From: Gordius sp. MW1
Taxonomy: Eukaryota > Nematomorpha > Gordioida > Gordea > Gordiidae
Assembly: GCA_964036665.1 (NCBI GenBank)
Contig: OZ038533.1
Location: 4,388,001 to 4,452,000, forward strand
Reading direction: 5' to 3'
Length of the DNA: 64,000 bases
Positions 37,077 to 64,000 of the stretch are shown here, one piece after another. How positions within the stretch are numbered: the first letter of the stretch is position 1; the number at the start of each line of letters is the position of its first letter. The translations under genes and the position numbers were made by a program. Under the pieces are notes generated by a model that had not been told where the DNA came from, made no database searches, and saw only the letters and a program-made list of their open reading frames with translations.

Positions 37077-37811
37077 ATCTTACACCTCAATTATAGGTCA
37101 GCATTTAGTAATTCATGCCGGCTTATGCCGGCTTCAATTTATAATGAAATAGCCAGCTCGAATTCTTCTAAGTTAAAGTCGCCCAACCTTTTACACCCAA
37201 CCCAATCTATTATATTTACCCGACAGGGCCGCATGAATGGGATCCTTTCCTTATTTCAAAATTTAAAAATAAGCGTCACGTTTATGACATTTCCCATAAA
37301 CGGCGTTAAGGGCTTGCCTTAATATCGGATTCAGATTCAAATTGCGCGAATTGATCTTTATCTAAATATCCGATTCAATTTCATGGGTCAAACTAGGTTG
37401 TAATTATTAATAATTTGTTTTTTGATAGTTAAAAACGTTTTTATTGTTTATTTCAACTCTTGAGATCAAATCCAAACTTTGCTGATATCTAAAAATTTAG
37501 AAACATACCAACATTTAAGCTTAGGAAAAATTTTGCATATTACAAAATCGCCGTTATGTTATGCGTCTGAAATGTAAATCTGCTGTGAATTCGAAGTTAA
37601 GACACGGCTAGGTTATAACCCGTACGACGATTTTTGCTGCGCAGCAAAATCCGATATTAAGACAAGCCCTAAGGTATCTATTTTAAAATGCTCATTTCAT
37701 ATTTAAATTGGAGAGATAAATTTAATTTTTGATATAGTAAAATTTGGTTGGAAATGCATTTGGGATAATTCACTTAATCAGTAAAAGGCCTCAATACAAT
37801 TAAATTTATGT

Positions 37812-38060
37812 GCAGCTAGAGATCTGCAAAGGCAGGCCGGACCCGTTGATGGGCCTAACAGCCCAGCCCGTGGGCGGGTATGGACGGGGCTAAAGTGCGT
37901 AAAAACTAAGGAACGGGACCATAAGTTTTCAAAACGGGACGGGCCTGAAATTCTTATAAACGGGCTCGGACTGGCCTAGAAGTTTTCAAAACGGGACGAG
38001 CCTAAAATTATAAAAACGGGCTCGCCCGGTTCTATAATTTTATAAGCGGTCTTAGAATCC
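37812..38060 (+). repeat. hAT remnant (TAGAGATCTGCA end)
   Basis: Begins CTAGAGATCTGCAAAGGC, like the end of the intact hAT at 52971-58441, followed by clustered ACGGGACGGGCC and CGGGCTCG words. The other end is absent. Confidence 0.5.
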
Positions 38061-38889
38061 TGCTAATTATTTATAAACTTCTCACAGCTTAAGAAATAAT
38101 TTATTTGTTTTTTTGTCTAAAAGTTTTGTTAAAATTAATTTTGTAATATCAATCTTATATCCTGTCGCATACATTTATTCTGACCGCTAAATTAAAAATT
38201 CTATTTTATTTCTTAAAAATTTATTTTTCTTTACATGGTAAAGGATAGTTGCTTTTTGATATTCCAATATAAGTAGGTGTAATTCCTTTAGTTACAATGC
38301 CTTAAAATTTGTATTATAAATTTATTCCTAAAATTTTTCTTTGTTCAATTATTTCAAATTTTAGTAAATTAATTTTTAAGTATTAACCCTTGAGAGCATG
38401 CCTGAAAATCCCGAACGCGAGAGCATTCGTGGGGTATATTTGACCCCATTTTTTAACTTCTTATAACTTTTAATTTTAAACATGTATATATAAAGGTCTT
38501 AAGATTGATGGTATAAATTTTGATATGAATCTAATTAACATTACAAAACTTATTAACGAGTTTCTGGACCCCCATTTTTATTTTGGTTATTTTAGAGCTT
38601 CCCCTCATTTTACCTCTTGACATCACATACCTTAAAATAAATGTGAAAAAACTATTGATTTTATAGGGAGGGGGAGAGGGCAATTTTTTTAATACAAAAT
38701 TTAGAGATAAGTATGGCAGACTTATGCTATGGCATATATATTTTGGGAGTTTCTCACAAAATTACATAAATCCTGATCGCCTTGATTACCTTTGCCGATT
38801 AAGAATTCGAACATTGGTTCCAGATATAACAAAATTGATTTTTCATTCATTAACACTTTTAAACGTTAAGCATAGGTATATAGGTATAT

Positions 38890-39062
38890 TTATGGGCCTA
38901 GCCAGCATTGGAATTAGAGGGGGGCAATAATGATTTAGGGAGGGGCAAATTGATTATTTTTTAAAATTTTAGCCATAATCTTAATAAATTTGTATGTTTA
39001 TAAGGGGCAGCCGCTCCTCCATGCCGCCTTCCCCCCCCCCCCCCCTCTTGGCTAGGCCCATG
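38890..39062 (+). repeat. GGGCGTAGCCAG MITE nested in the piggyBac-like element
   Basis: Left end TATGGGCCTAGCCAG, right end TTGGCTAGGCCCATG after a long C-run. The flanking 8 bp are only partly similar. Confidence 0.65.
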
Positions 39063-39340
39063 TGTAAATTTTAATGTTATTTTGTGATAAGGGTCAGGTA
39101 TTGGCCTCCGCTCAATCACGGCAAATTAAATTCTAAGTGATAAATTTAATTTATTTTTATCTTTAGAAAAAATTTTAATAGCGAAAATTAAATGGCTGTT
39201 GCATTAGGACCTGGCATATTCCAACAAAAAATGTTTTTTGTTAGCTTCGATCATGTAAAAAATGCCTGTTACTACCGCGCATCTAAAAATGTAACAGGTA
39301 TCATAAGTATATATCAAAAAATTTACATGTGCTAAATTGT

Positions 39341-40460
39341 TCCATTGGTCAGTACCAATAGACGGTCCATTAATACATAAGAGTCAAAAAAAACGAAATA
39401 AAAATTTCGATTCACAATTTGGCCAACGGTCATTTTTTTCCATTGGTCAGTACCATGAGAAGATCTATAAATACATAAGAGTCAAAAAAACGAAAAAATT
39501 TCGATTCACACTTTGGCCAATGGTCATTTTTTTTTATTGGTCAGCAGCCAGCGGACGGCCAAAAAGCCATATAATCAAAGGTATAAACCAAAACAATATA
39601 TTAATTTAAAAAAAAAAAAAAATTTTTGGCCTCTCCGGGATTTGAACCACACCAGTAAAGGCATAGGCTTTTGTAGGGGCACAGGGACCCAAATCAGTAG
39701 AGGCATAGGCCCTTCTAGTGGAGGGCATAGGGTAATTATCAATGTTATATACCAATTCAAAAACGAAAAAAAAAATTTCGATTCTCAATTTGGCCAATGG
39801 TCATTTTTTTAATTGGTCAGTAGCCAGGACACGGTTAAAAAGTCATATTATCAATGGTATTAACAAGAACAATATATTAATTTAATTAAAAAATATTAAC
39901 AAAAACATTATATTAATTTGAAAAAAAAACGAAAAAAAAGTTCAAATCACAATTTGGCCAATTGTGATTTTTTTCATTGGTCATTAGCCAGCAGACGGCC
40001 AAAAAGCCATATTATCAAGGGTATTAACAAGAACAATATATTAATTTAATTAAAAAAAATAAAAATTTTGCCCTCTCCGGGATTCGAACCCACATCAGTA
40101 GAGGCATAGGCTTTTGTAGGGGCACAGGGACCCATATCAGTAGAAGCATAGGCCCTTGTAGGGGAGGGCATAGGGTAATTATCACTGTTAACCTAATATA
40201 ACTATTTAAAAAGGAAAAAAAATTTCGATTGATACTTTGGCCAATGGTCATTTTTTTCATTGGTCAGTAGCCAGCGGACGGCCAAAAAATCATATTATCA
40301 ATGTTATTAATAAGAACAATATTAATTTAATTTAAAAAAAAATTTGTCCTCTCCGGGGATTGAACTCAAACCTGCAAGTCATAAAGTTGAAAGCTGGTGT
40401 AAATAACTTGGTGCATGGACGGACAACAAAAAGCGAGCCCATAAATTGCATATCAATTAA
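39341..40460 (-). mobile_element. Helentron-like element, copy D (lacks the hairpin end)
   Basis: Five minisatellite units of the same family and the outer end (ATAAATTGCATATCAATTAA, 40441-40460), but no GGGCCTTCGGCCC hairpin end. Segments with CCGGGATTCGAACCC (about 40076-40090) and a related one near 39645 resemble tRNA-type B boxes on the minus strand. The copy is nested inside a piggyBac-like element. Confidence 0.6.
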
Positions 40461-40782
40461 CACAAGTTATAAAAGAAATCATCAAAAAAAATACATACAT
40501 TTTTTCCAATAGAAAAAGACTTACGTGAGAGCATTCGTGGGGTACACAGGACCCCTGTGGCCAAAAAGATGCTATATTTTAAAAAGTAATGGGCCAAAAG
40601 TTATAAATTTTCCTCAAACTTAGTTCTTGGTAAATTATTAGGCTACTAAACAGGCCAGGTGAATTTGCTTTTAAACGCATTTTATATTCAAATTTATAAC
40701 TATCGTGGGGTCCGTGGTTCCCCACTAATGCTCTCGAGGGTTAAATAGCTTTTAGCAACCTCATAAAAGGCACCTTCTCTAG

Positions 40783-41019
40783 GAATCGGGGTCAAACGTT
40801 TTCAGGGTCAAACGTTATAAAACACCTAAAAATAACTAAAATAACTAAAACCTTAACCCTAACCCTACCCCTATTATAGAGAACCCTAATTATGTATGAA
40901 ACCTTCAGATCTACCTAAATTAAAAGCTTATATCATAATTTTTATAAAATTTTTAAGTTATTTTTAGTTATTTTTAGGTGTTTTATAACGTTTGACTTGA
41001 GAACGTTTGACTTGGTACC
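40783..41019. mobile_element. MULE-like MITE with long inverted repeats
   Basis: About 65 bp at each end are inverted (GTCAAACGTTATAAAACACC at left against GGTGTTTTATAACGTTTGAC at right, then CTAAAAATAACTAAAATAAC). Both sides carry the 9-bp CTTCTCTAG (40774-40782 and 41020-41028). Nine-base duplications with long inverted ends suggest the Mutator superfamily. The centre contains CTTAACCCTAACCCTACC, a short telomere-like word. Confidence 0.65.
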
Positions 41020-41188
41020 CTTCTCTAGAATTAACTTTAATTATTTGGCTTAGCTACATGGCTTTACTAATACGTTTAACACTTAGGATTTTTGATAAAA
41101 TCGATTCCATGAATATTTGAATAAATTGTAATGATAAATGTTGTTTTATTAAATCGCATAAAATTTAACTGAGTAACCTTAAATTTAA

Positions 41189-41265
41189 TAGAGATCTGCA
41201 CGGGCGGGTACGGACGGGCTGACCTTCTCAAAATGGCCCGCTGCAGACTATGTGCAACGCCTTTG
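41189..41265. repeat. Short hAT remnant (TAGAGATCTGCACGGGC)
   Basis: TAGAGATCTGCACGGGCGGG at left and CCCGCTGCAGACTATGTGCA at right look like both ends of the intact hAT family with almost all of the interior missing. Confidence 0.4.
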
Positions 41266-42675
41266 CAAGTCAATCAATATTTTAAATGACGACTATAGTA
41301 AAAAATTACTTATAAAATATGTGTCTTTAATCCCTATTTTTCGATACAAAACTTTTACTTTTTACAATAGATTTTTCTAATACACAGTTATTAGAATTTT
41401 ATAAGGGCCATATCATAAAAAAAGGAAAAGTTATTTATTTTAATTTTAAAACCCAAATTTAATTTAAGGTTAAATTATAGCTAAAAAATTGATAGGTAAA
41501 CAAAATTATTTTATTAAATATTTTATTAAATTATATAGATAAATGGATTCAAAATTGTTGCAATAATTATGTGTCACAATTTAATATTAAGCAATATGCC
41601 CGTAAAAATAATGCCAGAGCAAGGCCCAAATTCCTTTTTGTTTTTTGGGCCCGACTAATTACCTTTAAATAGTGCTGTAAACATTGGTAAAAAAATCGAA
41701 CGCGTTCGCGTTCAGTGACAAAAATCGAACGCGTTCACGTTCACGTTCGTTTAAACAAAAAAAGGAACCGTGAACGCGTTCAAACGTTCAAAATTTTATG
41801 ATAAATTTTTTTAAAATTTAATTTAATATAAATAAATGTCTTATATTTTTTAATACAATAAATAGCCATGATAAAAAATGATAGTTTTATTTCTAAAATA
41901 TTATTATAAATCAATATAATTTAATAGAGCGAATATAAAGATTATTTATACAATTTTTTTTATTGATTTTTAATAATAATTGTTTCTCAAAATTCTCGTC
42001 TGATAAACAGGAACGCTTGGCAGTTAATACAGCATTAGCTATACTAAACCCGCTCTACAGGGAGAGATGAGGGGATTGGAGTATTGTACTTAATAAACAA
42101 ATTTTTTAAAGGAGGAAATTTATTAAAAACATTTAATGTTGTCCCTCGCTTCAATTAAATTGCGACAAAATATCATCCTCCAATCCCCCCTCTACTTTCT
42201 CGTCAAAAAATGATATTTCGGAATTGACGGCTCTTTCGTTATCATTTCTAGGGGTTTCAATCCCTTTTTTCAATAACACTAAAAGATTATTCTTTAAAGG
42301 TTCATTTTCTCAAAGTTTAATCCAAGGCCATTGAAGCTTGAACATTGGATGTTTAATGGCCGAAAGATGATATTGATCTTCATATATATGTTAAAATCTT
42401 AAAAAAAAAGAAAATATACGCAATTAATTTGATAGTAATAGGTTTATTACCTTTTATTAATCTCATTTAATACAGCGTCAATCAATGGTTGACCATATTT
42501 TAGGCTAGTAATTTTTTTAATTTCAAAATAACTATTGTTATTGTTGGGGTCAAATAGCCCAAATGCATATTTTCCTCACTTTCTAAAATAGTGAGAGCGG
42601 TAGCAACAGGTTCCATGATCTGCTTTAATATTTAAAATTTATTATAATATTTATCCTAAAAAATTTTATTAGGAC

Positions 42676-43095
42676 TTACAGTACAGTATTCTTCCAAAAA
42701 TATTTATCATTGGTTGTAAGCCTTTCTAATCCTCCCATGTCGCATACTTTGTCAAATAAATGAGGTTTATCTTTTATTAATGAGTCTATTAATTTTAAGG
42801 AATTATAATATGAATTCCATCTTGTAACAACAGGTCTTATAAGCAACCTTGATAAATTTTTCTTTACATCATCAGCAAATGATGTCGACTGATTTGGCTT
42901 GTTCCATAAATTTTTGCATTTATCAAATGCACTTATTAATATGTTTTTAAAAGAAGAAATTTCTAGTGCCTTTTCAGCATCGACACTTGCCACTAGATTA
43001 AGATTGTGGCATGCACAGGAATGATGTTTTGGGAGGTAAATAAAATTTTCCTGCCTACTTTGATATTCAAATATTTCATTTAATGGAAATGACAC
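42676..43095 (-). pseudogene. Partial hAT transposase
   Basis: A 139-codon frame reads LPKHHSCACHNLNLVASVDA and VVTRWNSYYNSLKLIDSL, matching the hAT blocks 'C.aHtLNLv' and 'tRWNS.y'. The upstream catalytic part and the C-terminal dimerisation block (SERxFS) are missing, so it is much shorter than a working enzyme of 600-700 residues. It lies inside the 1985-bp hAT. Confidence 0.7.
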
Positions 43096-43143
43096 AATTT
43101 CATCTTCCTCATCTATACTTTCTCAACCTATCCTATACTTTGT

Positions 43144-43302
43144 TTAAAAATATAAAATGATGATTGAATTCGATCCTCCTTTATATGAAACGATTGAAAA
43201 ATATTTTTCATATTTTGGCCATGGCAATTTCAATTCATCTGATTCTGATGATTTTGAATATTCATCTGAAGATGACGACGATATAATATTATGATTGTCC
43301 AT
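43144..43302 (-). pseudogene. Short ORF, likely N-terminal exon of the same hAT transposase
   Basis: A 52-codon frame begins MDNHNIISSSSSDEYSKSSE, an acidic-serine start, and continues LPWPKYEKYFSIVSYKGGSN, which resembles the start of a BED-type finger region ('W.yF'). No cysteine pair follows. Its position upstream of the partial transposase on the same strand supports the link; the function is inferred. Confidence 0.35.
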
Positions 43303-44187
43303 ATTAACCTATAAATTAAACTACAATTAATAATATCAAATTAATTAACTTTAAGCTTATCTTTTTTTGCACTTTATGTTTATAGTATGTTGTTAAAAGT
43401 ATTTCGGAATTGGTAATAGGAAAGAGGAAATTCAGCTGATTAAAAAATATAAGATTTTTTTGTTAAAAATTCGGATTAACATTAATTTTTAAACTAATAA
43501 AAATAAAAAAGGGTTTTTAAAATTGAACGAACGTTAAATTTGAACGCGTTCATCAAAAAAAGGAACGCGTTCACGTTCAAAGTTCACCAAAAAATAAAAG
43601 AACGCCGTTCATGAACGCGTTCACAATATTTGAACGCGTTCGTTTACAGCACTACCTTTAAATATGAGTTTCTTTTGCCAAGTTATATAGGTTATTGCTC
43701 TATACCTGTTCTTTGCGAAACTGGCTTAATAATTCTCTGCAAATTATTGATGACCATTACTTACTTTTAAATTGTCTGACCCTAGCCCGTAGCAACTTGT
43801 CTAGGTTGTTGCTTTAAAAAGGATAGTTACAAAACTGGCTAAATAATTCATTGCAAATTAATGGTGATATTTTAAATTAAAACCTTTTAACAACTTGTCT
43901 AGCTTTCGCTTTTTAATGAAAAATTGCCAAACTGAGGGCTCCTGCACCCCCTGGGCTTCCTTCCCCTTTCTCCTACGCCCTACCCCTTCTTTATAGGAAT
44001 TCTCCCCCCCCCCCCATTAATTGGGGCCGGAACTCACAACGATATTTTTACGATATATTAATAAATTTCTCGATACAAATTGAGATTTATCTTATTATTT
44101 ATCCTTTTTAAGACTGTTGTTATAAGAGGTTGTAGCATTATCTGCAAATCTTGGAGACCGATTCGAATTTAATCAGACACTAACAGC

Positions 44188-45554
44188 CAGTGGCGTAGCT
44201 AGCATTTTTCCTTGGGAGCCTAACATAAATTTTACCCCGAGGGGAGGGGCTAATGGCGATTTAAATAAATGTTCAATGCCATTTGTCAAACCTAATAATC
44301 AGCTATCCATTTGCATAAGTTTTTTATCAAAGTTCACTTAAACTCATCCTTTTTTAAGTCCATATCAATATTAGATTCCCAAATCTTAAATTTTCCCTTA
44401 TTCGTTTCTCTTGACTTTCACATAGATCTGCAATGTGCCTCTTTAGGTCAATCAGCCCGCCAGTTATAAATATGTAAACCCTGGGCAGGGTCCGTGCCCA
44501 TCATATTAATAAATGATAGACCCAGCCCGCCATTTTTTCGCAAGGTCCTTGCCTGAGACCCTATAATCTTTTATTTTGCATCTTTTAATATTCGCTTGTA
44601 ATTTTTTTTATTGCATAAACAATATATATATTTTAAAGATGTTAGTAATAACCATGTAAAAAATTATACTTATCTAAATATTAATTATCCTACTCTAAAG
44701 TTTATAAACTTTTAAAGAATAGGATTGGAGTGGCCGCGTCTATATATTGTCAGAACTTAACACTTATCAATTTAAAATGCGCGTTAAGATATTAATGAGT
44801 GGTTGATTAACGAGAAAAAATATAATTTAATTTTCATTTTTAATTTAATAAACATTAATTAATTATAAATTAATAAAAAAACATCATAAAAACACATATT
44901 TGTTTATACTTTATAAAACAGACAAAAAATCCATATGATTTTTAAAAAAGCTTGGTGGGCCCTACTTGTATCTATGCACGGCCAGAGCTCGCTAGATTTT
45001 ATTAAGGCCCGTCCTTGGTCCGTTGTTTCCAGTAAAGCAAAAGCAATTATTCGCAATATGGTTAAACAACATCGAAATGATGTAAAAATGATTATACTAA
45101 GGCTACATGGCTTATAGTGAGTTTGTACAAACCAATTAAAGCTTAAAATGAAACGGGTACGTTTAAATTATAGCATTGGCAAAACTATATAGCGACAGCC
45201 TTTATAACATTTTGGTATTGCCCCAATCTCAATTCCATAATTATTTGATAGCTGTTGTTTAAAGCTTTTCAAAATAAATTAAGTTTTAATTGCCAGCCTT
45301 TTTTTATTGTTGGTTAATAAAATAAATAACGGATATTGTATAAAAATAAGTCACTTAGCTCAATTTAAATATTTACTTTTAAAAACGAATAAAATTAATT
45401 ATTATTAATTAAATTATGATATATTAAATAATTGCCTGGTAGGCCAAAGGGGCAAAAAAATTTTCCTAGGGGGGGGGAGGTGGCAGAAGGGGCCAAAATT
45501 TTGATCTTGGGGGGGGGCCTTGGCCTCCTTGACCCCCTGCTAGCTACGCCACTG
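44188..45554. mobile_element. hAT-like element with CAGTGGCGTAGCTAGC ends
   Basis: Perfect inverted ends CAGTGGCGTAGCTAGCA and TGCTAGCTACGCCACTG enclose 1367 bp. The flanks CTAACAGC and CAAAAAAC match at only five of eight positions, so it is older than the 41670 element. The interior has no recognisable transposase; it includes a GC-rich hAT remnant (about 44425-44560) and a G/C-run segment near the right end related to the GGGCGTAGCCAG MITEs. Its end sequence suggests it may be the longer relative that mobilised those MITEs. Confidence 0.6.
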
Positions 45555-45963
45555 CAAAAAACGTGTTGAAGTAACAACAAATTTAAGTTCACACATTAGT
45601 ATATTTAGATTTCTAAATTTTTGATTTTATAATGGAAACGGGTGGAAAGATTTTGTTGATATTTTATAATATAATCGGTTATACTGTCAATTTCCGTCTC
45701 CTCAAGTATTTTGTGTTATTGACGCCAATGATAAAACTTTAAATTAAATCCAAAATTACACCCTTATTCCATTCTAACACAAGGTATAGGACATATGTAT
45801 ATCTACTAAGCGTATTTTGGATGAGACAGATGAGACGCAGGATAGACGATTTTTAGTTTCCAGCTGTTTTTATCATCGTTTTTGGTTCTTAGGGGATGTT
45901 AATGTTATCTTAAGCTAAATTTCAAATATTATTTTGTAATGTAAATCTTTTTAAAAATTATTT
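45555..45963. promoter_or_regulatory. Upstream region of TACC
   Basis: About 400 bp between the hAT-like element and the TACC ATG. AT-rich, no repeat recognised and no convincing TATA or initiator signal. The promoter and 5' UTR of TACC should lie here or within the transposon upstream. Confidence 0.3.
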
Positions 45964-63444
<17,481 letters not shown>

Positions 63445-63844
63445 GAGAAAGAATTCAAAGCGACACCCAGCCCACTAAAATTGTTGTATTTCTTCCACCT
63501 CACTTCCAATACAATATACGTCCACTAGATCCAAAAAAATGAATTTTCCATTGTTCAAATCGCGATATACATTTCATATTTCTCCCGCGGTACTTGTAAA
63601 TATTATATTCGCGGCATTAATTTTTATCGCACCGTTCATTCTATTATGCAAGAGATCTTAACGCATCTCATTCATTACACCTCTCTATCTCACATCCTAC
63701 TTTCACTATAGCCGATCGTTTTATATAAATTAAATAATATGTCAAATTTGTGCGCGAGTGTTTTGATGATTAAAGTTAGACCCTTTAAACGCGTGTTGTG
63801 GGCACGCTAGCTTTGATATAAATTGTTTGTTTTAGCCGAGATTC

Positions 63845-63850
63845 AATAAA
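63845..63850 (+). terminator. Candidate polyadenylation signal of TACC
   Basis: AATAAA about 400 bases after the TACC stop; a second AATAAA lies near 63981. The DNA from 63445 to here has no other coding signal and is the likely 3' UTR. Confidence 0.4.
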
Positions 63851-64000
63851 TCCCTCATTTTTGCTGCGTTGCTACCATAACGATTCATAAAAACTTGCAA
63901 TTTGGGACAAGTCGTTAGTCATTTTTTGAGGCAAAGTATATTTTGGGCCAAAAAAATTGAGCTCTATAATGAGTAAATAGAATAAAGAAAACCTTATGTG

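Larger units (their letters stand above)
38387..40740. mobile_element. piggyBac-like non-autonomous element with nested insertions
   Basis: Left end CCCTTGAGAGCATGCC and right end ATGCTCTCGAGGG are inverted; both are flanked by TTAA (38383-38386 and 40741-40744), the piggyBac target. The further GAGAGCATTCGTGGGGT word recurs inside the left end and near 40525. No transposase is recognisable. Inside are a GGGCGTAGCCAG MITE and Helentron-like copy D, which account for much of the 2.35 kb. Confidence 0.65.
41670..43654 (-). mobile_element. Young hAT element with perfect 8-bp duplication
   Basis: Inverted ends TAGTGCTGTAAAC and GTTTACAGCACTA are flanked by identical CCTTTAAA (41662-41669 and 43655-43662). 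Both subterminal regions (about 41695-41790 and 43525-43645) are packed with GAACGCGTTC words, as expected of transposase-binding sites. The interior encodes only pieces of a hAT transposase on the minus strand, so it is probably an internally shortened derivative. Confidence 0.85.

Noticed and set aside
40853-40870. Telomeric repeat or chromosome end
   Set aside because: Only about three imperfect TTAGGG-type units inside a MITE, in the middle of the window.
45395-45592. 65-codon minus-strand frame rich in Pro and Arg
   Set aside because: It reads through the G/C-run and terminal repeat of the hAT-like element at 44188-45554.

Overview
The window is animal (metazoan) nuclear DNA: strongly AT-rich, intron-rich, and full of short transposon remnants. 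It holds three multi-exon host genes, all on the + strand. I built their exon models by hand from family conservation, splice dinucleotides and reading phase; all three stay in phase to their stop codons. No database search was possible, and I cannot name the species. Introns of 35-81 nt beside introns of up to 9.6 kb suggest a lineage whose basal introns are tiny and whose long ones were inflated by mobile DNA.

Region by region. (1) 551-11365: LST2/ZFYVE28, an endosomal FYVE protein; its first coding exon lies outside the window. Intron 1 (3.5 kb) holds a Helentron-like element. (2) 11.4-21.5 kb: intergenic, with a second, larger Helentron-like copy (13.25-15.96 kb), hAT remnants and MITEs. 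(3) 21551-31470: a lysyl oxidase-like protein (two SRCR domains plus a complete catalytic domain), with MITEs in its 5.2-kb intron 2. (4) 31.5-45.9 kb: intergenic transposon graveyard: a decayed RTE-type LINE, a second LINE fragment, an RTE-like tail element, a TTAA-flanked piggyBac-like element hosting a MITE and a Helentron-like copy, a MULE-like MITE, a young hAT with perfect 8-bp duplications, and a larger diverged hAT-like unit. (5) 45964-63444: a TACC centrosomal coiled-coil gene. Its 9.6-kb intron 5 contains another Helentron-like copy and a 5.5-kb hAT with an intact spliced transposase, into which a LINE has inserted.

The genes do not form a pathway: LST2 acts in receptor traffic on endosomes, LOXL crosslinks extracellular matrix, TACC works at centrosomes and spindle microtubules. 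Their adjacency is still notable, because the vertebrate relatives are spread over the FGFR/TACC paralogous chromosomes (4p16, 8p, 10q), so the trio may preserve an old linkage group.

The most novel-looking system is the dispersed Helentron-like family: near-terminal inverted repeats, a hairpin at one end, and a core minisatellite of about 100-130 bp units. No LTR retroelement, endogenous virus, Polinton, CRISPR array or functional RNA gene was recognised.
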